Below are positions 56,804-64,000 of a stretch of 64,000 nt of DNA, piece by piece (the first letter of the stretch is position 1; the number at the start of each line of letters is the position of its first letter). A program made the position numbers and the translations under genes. This stretch comes from Herminiimonas arsenitoxidans (GTDB lineage Bacteria > Pseudomonadota > Gammaproteobacteria > Burkholderiales > Burkholderiaceae_D). Under the pieces are notes generated by a model. That model made no database searches and had not been told where the DNA came from. It was given only the letters and a program-made list of their open reading frames with translations. Location of the stretch: contig NZ_LT671418.1 of the NCBI RefSeq assembly GCF_900130075.1, positions 2,294,001 through 2,358,000 on the forward strand, in the 5' to 3' direction.

Positions 56804-57616
56804 ATGACGATAGTCACGGTATTCAACCAGAAGGGCGGCGTGGGCAAAACCACCACTGCACTGAATCTAGCTGCTGCGTTGGCGCGGCGCGGTTGCCGTC
56901 CCTACGGTATTGACCTCGATCCACAAGCCCACTTGAGCGCCATTGCCGGCATCACGGCAAACTCCGGCGACGACACCATCCTCAGTCTGTTCCAGCGTAA
57001 TCGCCCACTGCAAGAGTTAGTGCAAACGTCCGCCACCAGCGGCCTCGGCCTGATTCCCGCACACATGGAATTATCCAAGGTCGATACGCTGTTCGGCAAA
57101 GGCTACAACATCGTCAATATGCTCAACGCCACATTGCGCGCAGAAAAATTCCACGATCCGAATACGCCGGTACTGATCGATTGTTGTCCACTGATAGGCG
57201 TGCTGTCGCTCAATGCCATCTTTGCCTGCGATAGTCTGATCGTGCCGGTATCAGCCGATCATCTGTCAGCAAAAGGTGCGATGCAAATCGAAAAAACCTT
57301 GCGTGCACTGGAGCCGGTCTTGAAGCGTCGCGTCAATCGGCGTTACTTGTTAACGCGCTTCGATGGACGACGCGGCATGGCCTGGGAAGTATTGAAAGTG
57401 CTGGAAGAGAAGTTCGGTGCCGATGTCTGTCGCACTCGCATTGCAGAGAACGTCAGCCTCGCTGAGAGTCCTGCGCACAACAAAACCATTTTTGAGCACG
57501 CACCGAACAGCCGCGGTGCGCAGGATTACGAAACCTTGCTCGATGAACTACTAGCCGACGGCTTTATCCAGCAGCCAGATTCAGCGCGAGATGAGCGTCA
57601 AGATATCGTCGACTGA
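56804..57616 (+). CDS. orphan ParA-family ATPase
   Basis: A 270-residue deviant Walker ATPase. FNQKGGVGKTTTALNLAAALARRG (residues 7-30) is the ParA P-loop with the signature lysine, and later LIDCCPLIGVLSLNAIFACDSLIVPV is the Walker B region. Such proteins position plasmids, chromosomes or protein complexes. There is no adjacent ParB or parS-type repeat. ATG 56804 starts the family region. It overlaps tail to tail with the small gene on the other strand. Confidence 0.85.
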   Translation: MTIVTVFNQKGGVGKTTTALNLAAALARRGCRPYGIDLDPQAHLSAIAGITANSGDDTILSLFQRNRPLQELVQTSATSGLGLIPAHMELSKVDTLFGKGYNIVNMLNATLRAEKFHDPNTPVLIDCCPLIGVLSLNAIFACDSLIVPVSADHLSAKGAMQIEKTLRALEPVLKRRVNRRYLLTRFDGRRGMAWEVLKVLEEKFGADVCRTRIAENVSLAESPAHNKTIFEHAPNSRGAQDYETLLDELLADGFIQQPDSARDERQDIVD

Positions 57617-57790
57617 TTGCGCAATGCCCGGTCGCTGAACAGCGCCTTTGATATCGCAACGCAAGACTTCGCAATGTCGATACATTTGTCGCAGCTTGCG
57701 TTCTGCATCACCACGATCCATACCGCCGATGACTATGCTTTCAAGCTTTTGGCCTTCGCGCGTCTTCACTGAAAAATCGTATTTCAACAT
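57581..57790 (-). CDS. conserved small protein, overlapping the end of the parA-like gene
   Basis: A 69-residue protein (LKYDFSVKTREGQKLESIVIGG at the start, AERKLRQMYRHCEVLRC in the middle), recalling small proteins conserved in Burkholderiales of unknown function. ATG 57790 has AGGAGG five bases upstream. The 3' end overlaps the ParA gene's last 36 bases antisense. The two cysteines (MYRHCEVLRC) are in the conserved part. Antisense overlap is short and may be incidental. Confidence 0.6.
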   Translation of the reverse strand: MLKYDFSVKTREGQKLESIVIGGMDRGDAERKLRQMYRHCEVLRCDIKGAVQRPGIAQSVDDILTLISR

Positions 57791-58129
57791 GACCACCTCC
57801 TACACTTCGCACAAATGGAGCAGTTCGCGTATGTCACCAATCTGGCGCAACGAATTGGCAGATTAACACGCAGTCAAGCATTTGGTTGCCGAAACGTAAC
57901 CTACAGCAACAGAAATGTCCCTATTTTGTGCAAAAAAGCGACTATCTACGCGCAAAACTCTAACTTTTAGCCAACTGCCATCTCAGTTATCAAAAAAACC
58001 TTACTAGGCAGCAATCCATAGCAAATATCACGCCATCTTGTTTCAAAAAGATCGGCTATGCTGATGACGCAACCTTTGTCGCTATGTAAGGTCGCACAAG
58101 ACCCCCACTCATTTTTCCAAGGACTTGTC
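57791..58129. other. intergenic region before the DUF6139 gene
   Basis: No gene is supported in these 339 bases. AAGGAC lies before ATG 58130. I see no clear promoter, repeat or hairpin. Confidence 0.45.
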
Positions 58130-58384
58130 ATGCGCATAGATATTTACCGGAGAGCAGAACACGCAGGCCACTTTTCATACCTCGCAGTGCCGGAAGGCCG
58201 ATTACTTCCAGAAGAAGTCGTCAACACCGATTGGGAACCGACAGATCGCAGCGTCGATCTCGCAGACAATGCAACGCACCTGGCAGACTTTGCGATTGAT
58301 AATCCATTTGGACAAATCAATGCAAAGGGATATGCCATCACCAGCGTCAAAGCACTGCCGAGTAAACCACCTCGCCCTTCATAA
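58130..58384 (+). CDS. DUF6139 family protein
   Basis: An 84-residue soluble protein. RIDIYRRAEHAGHFSYLAVPEG, LPEEVVNTDW and NAKGYAITSVKALP fit DUF6139 of Burkholderiales, of unknown function. ATG 58130 has AAGGAC upstream. The earlier in-frame starts add unrelated sequence. Confidence 0.72.
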   Translation: MRIDIYRRAEHAGHFSYLAVPEGRLLPEEVVNTDWEPTDRSVDLADNATHLADFAIDNPFGQINAKGYAITSVKALPSKPPRPS

Positions 58385-58450
58385 AATATCTAATAAAACC
58401 GTAGCAGATGTCACAGCCCACAACGCGCCCTGAATCCACTCGCGCCGGAT

Positions 58451-58469
58451 AACACCATACGATGGTGTT
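58451..58469. promoter_or_regulatory. perfect inverted repeat upstream of the sugar dehydrogenase
   Basis: AACACCAT and ATGGTGTT pair around ACG. It lies 112 bases before the dehydrogenase start and could be an operator or an attenuator arm. I do not recognise a known family site. Confidence 0.45.
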
Positions 58470-58519
58470 CGCACACTGTGCACTACGCTGTACACCACAT
58501 CTGCAGCAATCTAATTAAT

Positions 58520-58546
58520 CCGCTCGGCACCCGCCGGGCGGTTTTT
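58520..58546 (+). terminator. intrinsic terminator directly before the sugar dehydrogenase
   Basis: CCGC-T-CGGC and GCCG-G-GCGG pair around ACCC, followed by TTTTT. Its right end is only 16 bases before the dehydrogenase ATG. It could end transcription from upstream, or act as an attenuator on the dehydrogenase mRNA. Confidence 0.6.
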
Positions 58547-58562
58547 ATATCGGTGGGCCAGC

Positions 58563-59741
58563 ATGCACACACCATCATTCTCTCTGCACCGTTACGCAAC
58601 ACGCGCACCTTGGTCGCAAGTCATCTGCATGCTGGGAGCGATGATGTGCATGACCTCGGGCGATGCATTTGCACAATCGACAAACAAGATACGTACCGAA
58701 GTCATCGCACAAGGTCTGGATCATCCGTGGGCCGTTGCCTTCATCGATAGCAATCGCATGCTCGTGACCGAACGCTCGGGGAATATGCGCATCGCGCAAG
58801 CAGGCGCAGCACTTTCGGCACCGTTGACTGGTTTGCCGAAGATAGAAGTCGGCGGTCAGGGCGGCTTGCTCGATGTGATTACCGACAGTCGTTTTACCGA
58901 TAATCGCATCATTTATTTTTGCTACAGCGAAGAAGCGAATAGCCACACTGGCGGCAGTGGCAACTCCACCGCGTTGGCATCAGCGCGTTTGTCGAACGAT
59001 TTAAAAAAGCTGGAGCAAGTCAAAGTACTCTTCAGCCAGCAACCCAAGTTCGCCAGCCGTGCCCACTTCGGCTGTCGCATCGTCGAGAACAACGACGGCA
59101 CTTTATTCCTCACGCTGGGCGACCGCTACAGTCGCATGCAGGATGCGCAAACGCTGGACAATCATCACGGCAAAGTCATCCGCATACGCAAGGATGGTTC
59201 GGTACCGCCGGACAATCCATTTGTCGGCACAGTCGGTGCGCTGCCAGAAATCTGGAGCATAGGCCATCGCAACTCACAAGGCGCGACGCTGGGACCGGAT
59301 GGCAGATTGTGGATGCACGAACACGGCCCGCAAGGCGGTGACGAAATCAATCGCCCACAAGCCGGCAAGAACTACGGCTGGCCCATCATCACCTACGGTG
59401 AAAATTACGGCGGTGGCAAAATCGGCGCAGGGCTAACTACCAAAGCAGGCATGGAACAACCGCTCTACCAATGGACGCCATCGATCGCACCATCCGGCAT
59501 GGCATTCCTGCACAGCGATAAATACGGCAAAGCGTGGCAAGGCAATCTGTTTGTAGGCTCGCTCAAGTTCCGCTATCTGGCGCGGCTGGAAATCAAGGAT
59601 GGCAAAGTGGTACAGGAAGAACGTCTGCTGCCGGATCTGGAACAACGCGTGCGCGATGTACGTGTAGGACCGGATGGCTTGCTGTATATAGTGACAGATG
59701 AAGCGCGCGGGCAAGTGCTGCGCTTGGTGCCTGCACCTTAA
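58563..59741 (+). CDS. periplasmic PQQ-type soluble aldose sugar dehydrogenase
   Basis: A 392-residue beta-propeller protein of the soluble aldose dehydrogenase (YliI/Asd) family. A long signal region covers residues 1-39 (cleavage after AFA). GLDHPWAVAFIDSNRMLVTERSG is the first propeller blade, and the catalytic histidine and PQQ-contacting region are around RAHFGCRIVE and HRNSQGATLGPDGRLWMHEHGPQGGDE. It oxidises aldoses in the periplasm with PQQ. A Ca2+ site is expected from the propeller fold. An intrinsic hairpin before the start may control expression. Confidence 0.87.
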   Translation: MHTPSFSLHRYATRAPWSQVICMLGAMMCMTSGDAFAQSTNKIRTEVIAQGLDHPWAVAFIDSNRMLVTERSGNMRIAQAGAALSAPLTGLPKIEVGGQGGLLDVITDSRFTDNRIIYFCYSEEANSHTGGSGNSTALASARLSNDLKKLEQVKVLFSQQPKFASRAHFGCRIVENNDGTLFLTLGDRYSRMQDAQTLDNHHGKVIRIRKDGSVPPDNPFVGTVGALPEIWSIGHRNSQGATLGPDGRLWMHEHGPQGGDEINRPQAGKNYGWPIITYGENYGGGKIGAGLTTKAGMEQPLYQWTPSIAPSGMAFLHSDKYGKAWQGNLFVGSLKFRYLARLEIKDGKVVQEERLLPDLEQRVRDVRVGPDGLLYIVTDEARGQVLRLVPAP

Positions 59742-60107
59742 CCTCGTTTTGCCATCTTTCGCATGCAAAGCGTTTAAATTTACGCTTTGCATCGACGGCT
59801 TTAATCCGCTTCCCATGCGATTTTCAGTACTGTTTTAAGCACCGTTACGTTCTACAAAACTGCTCTGTTCTCAGCGCCGACTACGACATTTTCAGCATTT
59901 TCCTTACTTCGCCATTCTTCCCATACTTCTCGAATCGCATGCCATGCCAGCAGTAAATCAATGGCCCATTGCTGCCATCTTGTCGTGTTTATCGACCAAA
60001 ACAGGAAATATCTTTCACATTCAGCCTGATCTACGACTTTAGTCGTATGCGCAAAGAATGGAGCTGACCTAGAATTCAGCAACTCTTATCTCACGCTCAG
60101 GCCTTTA
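59742..60107. other. intergenic region before the autotransporter
   Basis: It holds a strong ATGCAAAGCG/CGCTTTGCAT inverted repeat (59763-59792), a perfect palindrome (separate entry) and a -10-like TAGAAT at 60070. The small minus-strand frame here (up to 76 codons) has no family match and is not called. Confidence 0.55.
60032..60047. promoter_or_regulatory. perfect 16-base palindrome upstream of the autotransporter
   Basis: TACGACTTTAGTCGTA has two 7-base arms around TT and ends 22 bases before a TAGAAT -10 (60070-60075). This is the place for an activator binding over or just before the -35. The shape suggests a NarL/FixJ-type response regulator, but I cannot name the regulator. Confidence 0.5.
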
Positions 60108-62969
60108 ATGAACATCAGCTACCGCAGCCTCTGGAATCCCACCCTCGGCATCTGGGTGGCCGTGTCAGAAATTGCGCGTGCACGCGGCAAGCGCAGCGGC
60201 GGCAGCCGCACAACGACGTTCGTGGGTAGAAGTGCCGTAGCACTGGCCTTGCTGCTGGGTAGTACAGCAGCCCTGGCGGGTGGAGATGGCGGTTATGGCG
60301 GCGGTTATTCAACTCAGGACGATAAGACGTACGGCTGGACAGCGGGTGACAGCACGACCGGATTGGGAGGACAGGGAGGCAACGGCAACGGTGGCTCGGG
60401 CGGCGGCAGCGGCGGCAGCGGCGGCTTGGGCGGCAGCGGCGGCAGCGACACCATCGTCATGGGAGGTGGCGGTGGCGGTGGCGGTGGCGGCGCTACTGGT
60501 GTGCTCATGGCAATTGACGAGAGCACTAACGCTAGCGCGATCACTGGCGGTCGCGGCGGCGCTGGCGGCTTGGGCGACGGATACGCCGACGGCGGCGGCG
60601 GCGGCGGTGGGGCCGGTGTCGTCGCCGCGACAGGGCTGACCAATTTCACGAACAATAGCACCATCAAGGGCGGCACCGGTGGTTACGGCATGAACTTCGT
60701 CGACATCAACCGCGGCGGCGGCGGCGGCGGCGGCGGCGCCGGTGTATTCGCGCCAGCAGGTCTGATCAATTTTATTAACAATGGCACCATTACCGGCGGC
60801 TTATCTGGCTTCGACGCCGTCGGCGGCCAAGGCTTTTACAGCAGCAACGGCGGCAACGGTGAAGGCGGCGCGGCAGGTGGTGTCTTCAATGGTGTTGGAA
60901 GTCAAGGCGGTGTCGGCATCATAGGCCGCGACATGTCCATCACTAATGCGGGTACCATCAGCGGCGGTTTCGCTACCTCTGGCAATACCCAAGCCAATGC
61001 CATCACCTTCACCGGCGGCAGCAACAGTCTCACGCTGCAAACCCACTCAGTACTTAACGGTGCAATAGGTATCAACAGCGGCGCTACCGCCAGCATCGTG
61101 GCGGGCAACAGCGGTTTGGCCGTGGGCGATGTCATTATGAACGGCAACGCCACCATGAACACCAACGGCAACATCCTGAGCGTCACAGGTGTCATTTCAG
61201 GCACGGGCAGTCTGATCAAAGACGGCATCGGCAATCTGATTCTCACTGGCACCAACACCTACGGTGGTACTACCAGCATCAACGCCGGCATCTTGTCAGT
61301 CAACGGTGCCATCACATCAACCGCCAATGTCAACAACGGTGGCACACTGGGCGGCACCGGTACGGTGGGCAATACCACCATTGCATCAGGCGGCGTGCTG
61401 GCACCGGGTAATTCGATAGGCACACTCAACGTTGCAGGCAATCTGAATTTTGCATCTGGTTCGATTTACCGCGTCGAAGTTGATGCTGCCGGCAACAATG
61501 ACCGCACCAATGTCACCGGCACAGCCAACCTCAACGGCACCCTGGACATTCAAGCCAGCGCCGGCACTTATGCGGCCAATACGACTTACACCATCCTCCA
61601 TGCAACGGGTGGACTGAGCGGCACCTTTACCAGCGTCACATCCAATCTGGCCTTCCTGATACCGACGCTGACTTATGAGCTCGTCTCCGACAATGTCCGC
61701 CTGACCCTGACACGTAATAGCACCAGCTACAGTAGCGTCGCCGTCACACCTAATCAAATTGCAACGTCCACTTCTTTGCAAAGCATGAGCGGTGCGACCG
61801 GCGATCTGGCTAACGTCATGACTGCAGTAACAGGCCTATCCGCTGAACAAGCACGTGCCAGTTATGACGCGATGAGCGGTGCCAGTCTGAGTGCGATGAG
61901 TCGTGCCGGTGCCGGTTTTTCTGCCGGCGTCGGTAGTCAAATGCGCGCGCGTCTGGCGGCAGTCAGTGGTAATAGCTCTTCTGCCACTGCCTTCGAGTCA
62001 CCAGTGCAGTTGAGTGGCAATGATCATGTCTATGATTTGTTTTCTTCGAGTTCTACTGCATCGCAATCTTCATCACGCACTTCCTCTGGCCTCACCGGTT
62101 TGGGTGCATCAGCTGATTCTTCTGTGAACAACTACGGTCGCGGTTTCTGGTTACGCGGTTACGGCAATTATCAATCGACCAGCAGTGATGGCAATGGTGT
62201 CGCTAGTACGGTACGCAGTAATGGCTTGAGTGTGGGTTTCGATACTGAAGTCAGCGAAGGTTTGGTTGTGGGTGTGGCCGGCACCTTCGGTAAATCCAGT
62301 TTACGTTTCGATAGTAACGATACCGGTCGTTCGCGTGATCGTGCGATTGCTGCTTATGCGAGTTACAAGACAGGACCGTGGAACTTCAATGGTTCTGCCA
62401 ACTTTGCTTTTAACAGCAGCAATATGGCAAGACAAATCGCAGTTGGTGCGTTGACGCGTACGGCTACCTCTGCCTTTGATGGCAATACAGCTTCTGTCTA
62501 TGGTGAAGCGACCTACGATATTCAGATGCAGAGTTGGATGTTGCAACCTTTGGCGGCTTTGTCTTTAAGCCGTAGCAAGACTGATGGTTTTACTGAACAA
62601 GGTGCCGGTGCCTTGAATCTGCAGGTGGCGGGACAGACGACTAATTCGGTGAAGACGCTGTTCGGTGCGAAAGCACAATTTGAAGTCGGACAAGTAAAAC
62701 TGGAACCACGGTTAGCATGGGGACATGAGTTTGGCGATGCGAATGCACCGATGACGATGCAGTTTGCCGGATCGGCAGCACCGTCTTTCCTGGTTTCTGG
62801 GGTGAAGCTGCCGCGCAATAGTGTGATTGCTGGTTTGGGAATCAGCAGCAATATCAGCAAAAACAGCAACAGCAACAGCAATCTGTCTCTCTTCGCTGAT
62901 GTTCAGGGCGAGTACAACAGCAGACAGAGCAATGTGGCGCTGTTGGTGGGAATACGCAGTCGCTGGTAA
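60108..62969 (+). CDS. autotransporter with extended signal peptide and glycine-rich passenger
   Basis: A 953-residue type V secreted protein. Residues 1-24 are an ESPR (NISYRSLWNPTLGIWVAVSEIARARGK), followed by a signal peptide to about 57 (LLLGSTAALA). A very glycine-rich passenger follows (about 60-260), then autotransporter-associated beta-strand repeats (LTGTNTYGGTT region), and a C-terminal beta-barrel from about 670 (NNYGRGFWLRGYGNYQ) ending in RSRW. It should be surface exposed. The passenger composition suggests an adhesin. The third-strand ESPR is typical of large autotransporters. Confidence 0.88.
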   Translation: MNISYRSLWNPTLGIWVAVSEIARARGKRSGGSRTTTFVGRSAVALALLLGSTAALAGGDGGYGGGYSTQDDKTYGWTAGDSTTGLGGQGGNGNGGSGGGSGGSGGLGGSGGSDTIVMGGGGGGGGGGATGVLMAIDESTNASAITGGRGGAGGLGDGYADGGGGGGGAGVVAATGLTNFTNNSTIKGGTGGYGMNFVDINRGGGGGGGGAGVFAPAGLINFINNGTITGGLSGFDAVGGQGFYSSNGGNGEGGAAGGVFNGVGSQGGVGIIGRDMSITNAGTISGGFATSGNTQANAITFTGGSNSLTLQTHSVLNGAIGINSGATASIVAGNSGLAVGDVIMNGNATMNTNGNILSVTGVISGTGSLIKDGIGNLILTGTNTYGGTTSINAGILSVNGAITSTANVNNGGTLGGTGTVGNTTIASGGVLAPGNSIGTLNVAGNLNFASGSIYRVEVDAAGNNDRTNVTGTANLNGTLDIQASAGTYAANTTYTILHATGGLSGTFTSVTSNLAFLIPTLTYELVSDNVRLTLTRNSTSYSSVAVTPNQIATSTSLQSMSGATGDLANVMTAVTGLSAEQARASYDAMSGASLSAMSRAGAGFSAGVGSQMRARLAAVSGNSSSATAFESPVQLSGNDHVYDLFSSSSTASQSSSRTSSGLTGLGASADSSVNNYGRGFWLRGYGNYQSTSSDGNGVASTVRSNGLSVGFDTEVSEGLVVGVAGTFGKSSLRFDSNDTGRSRDRAIAAYASYKTGPWNFNGSANFAFNSSNMARQIAVGALTRTATSAFDGNTASVYGEATYDIQMQSWMLQPLAALSLSRSKTDGFTEQGAGALNLQVAGQTTNSVKTLFGAKAQFEVGQVKLEPRLAWGHEFGDANAPMTMQFAGSAAPSFLVSGVKLPRNSVIAGLGISSNISKNSNSNSNLSLFADVQGEYNSRQSNVALLVGIRSRW

Positions 62970-62974
62970 AAATA

Positions 62975-63018
62975 AGTCTGAATGCGTGAATGTTGATTAC
63001 TGCTCACGCATTCAGACT
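62975..63018. terminator. long stem-loop between convergent genes
   Basis: AGTCTGAATGCGTGA and TCACGCATTCAGACT pair perfectly over 15 bases around a 14-base loop. It lies between the autotransporter and the EF-hand gene and could end both transcripts, though it has no strong T tract. Confidence 0.55.
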
Positions 63019-63028
63019 ATGTATTGCA

Positions 63029-63928
63029 TCAAGCTGTTTCGGAAATGACGTTAACGCTGCTGCTTGAGTTGGCAATATCTTGATCGAACTTGCCGTAGGT
63101 CTGTGCCAGTTGCGTCATGATTTTCATCACGGCGTCCATGCTGGTTTTCTTGTCAGTTTCGCTGCTGGCAGTTTTAGAAGCTTCGCTCAATTGATAGGCA
63201 ACCAGTTCCTGCAAGCTGACGGTGCCGTCTTGATTGGTATCGGCTGCTTCGTAGGTTTTCGTGGTGCTGCTTCCGGCTGAACTACCACCGCCACCGCCGC
63301 CTGCTGGTGGAGCTGGTGGTGCACCCGCTGCTTGCTCCGTTGCGCCGCTACCGCTGGCGGCACTTGCCGCACCATTTGGCCCACCCAACTGATCGATACC
63401 AGCGGCCAGTTCTTCCTTAGTGATTTTGTTATCACCGTCGGTATCCAGCGCTTTGAAAATTTCTTCCACCTTGGCCGTATTGGCTTCGGTATCGGTAGAG
63501 TTTTTATCGAAGGCGGCTTGCAGCGATTCCTTGTCGAGATAACCCTGATTCTTGGTATCCAGACTGGAGAAAATATCATCTATCGATGGTGGCGCTGGTG
63601 GCGGCTCACCGGCTCCTGCACGTGCAACGCGCGAACTATCGAATTGCGCATCCAGTTGATCAGCCAATTGCTTGACGCCATCCGTCAGCTCCTGCTTGGT
63701 GATCTTGCCGTCGCTGTCGGTGTCTATCTTGCTGAGGAATTGATCGACATCGGTAGAGGTCGAGCTGCCATCTGCCGAGACTTGCTCCAGCGCCGATTGC
63801 AACGCAGCCTTGTCGATATAACCCTGATTTTTGGTATCGACCTTGGCGAACAAATCGTTCGCTATCTTGGTCGCGTCCGGACGCTGTACGGTCCATGATG
63901 TGCTGCTGCTCACTCCGCCGATTGCCAT
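63029..63928 (-). CDS. EF-hand calcium-binding protein with five EF loops
   Basis: A 299-residue protein with five EF-hand-type loops at about residues 31-42, 69-80, 124-135, 162-173 and 230-241. Loops 2 (DTDSDGKITKQE), 4 and 5 keep the calcium ligands. Loops 1 and 3 (DTKNQGY) lack acidic residues at positions 3, 5 and 12 and are probably degenerate. Loops 1-2 and 3-4 look like an internal duplication. Proline-, alanine- and glycine-rich linkers join the units. No signal peptide is visible. The family resembles XopAW-like EF-hand proteins; the role is unknown. ATG follows GGGAGAAAA. Confidence 0.83.
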   Translation of the reverse strand: MAIGGVSSSTSWTVQRPDATKIANDLFAKVDTKNQGYIDKAALQSALEQVSADGSSTSTDVDQFLSKIDTDSDGKITKQELTDGVKQLADQLDAQFDSSRVARAGAGEPPPAPPSIDDIFSSLDTKNQGYLDKESLQAAFDKNSTDTEANTAKVEEIFKALDTDGDNKITKEELAAGIDQLGGPNGAASAASGSGATEQAAGAPPAPPAGGGGGGSSAGSSTTKTYEAADTNQDGTVSLQELVAYQLSEASKTASSETDKKTSMDAVMKIMTQLAQTYGKFDQDIANSSSSVNVISETA

Positions 63929-64000
63929 GTTTTTTCTCCCATTGATTGACGCCGGCAGAGACCCTATCTCTATGCAGGCGATCTCAGGATGTCAGCGCAA

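Noticed and set aside
59852..60082. 76-codon minus-strand frame before the autotransporter
   Set aside because: It has no recognisable domain, no good ribosome site, and spans the palindrome and promoter of the autotransporter.

Overview
The window looks like a chromosomal segment of a betaproteobacterium of the order Burkholderiales, most like Oxalobacteraceae (Herminiimonas/Janthinobacterium type). The evidence is moderate GC, protein families such as DUF3717, DUF6139 and DUF3144, a dispersed double-hairpin repeat of the kind seen in that order, and tandem anti-Shine-Dalgarno small RNAs resembling a betaproteobacterial class. The taxonomic call is inference from family resemblance, not from a marker gene. 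No rRNA, tRNA, prophage, CRISPR array or insertion sequence was seen.

Layout. 1-3745 (minus): biotin operon, ychJ-like gene-bioA-bioF-bioD-bioB, with only the first codons of bioB present. 3883-10019: housekeeping genes (MBL-fold hydrolase, SDR, DsbA, SPOR protein, ArgS, a gamma-glutamylcyclotransferase-like protein) and the dispersed repeat near 5.5 kb. 10219-20136 (minus): a complete biotin-independent malonate decarboxylase operon, transcribed tctC-tctB-tctA-mdcA-mdcC-mdcD-mdcE-mdcG-mdcB-mdcH-gntR, in which a tripartite tricarboxylate-type transporter occupies the place of the usual malonate carriers. 20767-29338: a five-gene branched-chain-amino-acid-type ABC importer, then an iron-dependent alcohol dehydrogenase, an alpha/beta hydrolase, a second GntR regulator paralogous to that of the mdc operon, and a histidine-box membrane hydroxylase. 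This reads as an uptake-and-oxidation locus of unknown substrate. A shared AT-rich dyad in its promoters and the mdc promoter suggests related control by the two paralogous regulators.

29646-37723 holds TerC, SulP, a B12-binding radical SAM protein, a D,D-peptidase, CorA and an FAD dehydrogenase. 38156-42291 is a small chemotaxis cluster: CheW and two receptors with C-terminal CheR-type tethers, without a kinase. 42606-44743 is the most regulatory part: a SET-domain protein, a guanidine exporter (Gdx/SugE) preceded by a guanidine-II (mini-ykkC) riboswitch and an NtrC-like site, and two nearly identical 77-bp repeats, each apparently a tiny RNA with a copy of the 16S rRNA tail and an intrinsic terminator. 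44979-51367 is mixed core genes.

51551-56644 (plus) is a metal or siderophore uptake cluster: two DUF2946 proteins, a small membrane protein, a TonB-dependent receptor and a PepSY membrane protein. 56804-63928 holds an orphan ParA with an antisense-overlapping small gene, a DUF6139 protein, a periplasmic PQQ-type sugar dehydrogenase, a glycine-rich autotransporter with an extended signal peptide and a palindromic upstream site, and a five-EF-hand protein.

The features I think most deserve follow-up are the tandem 16S-tail-mimic RNAs, the guanidine riboswitch with NtrC-like site, and the GntR-linked uptake and catabolic locus.
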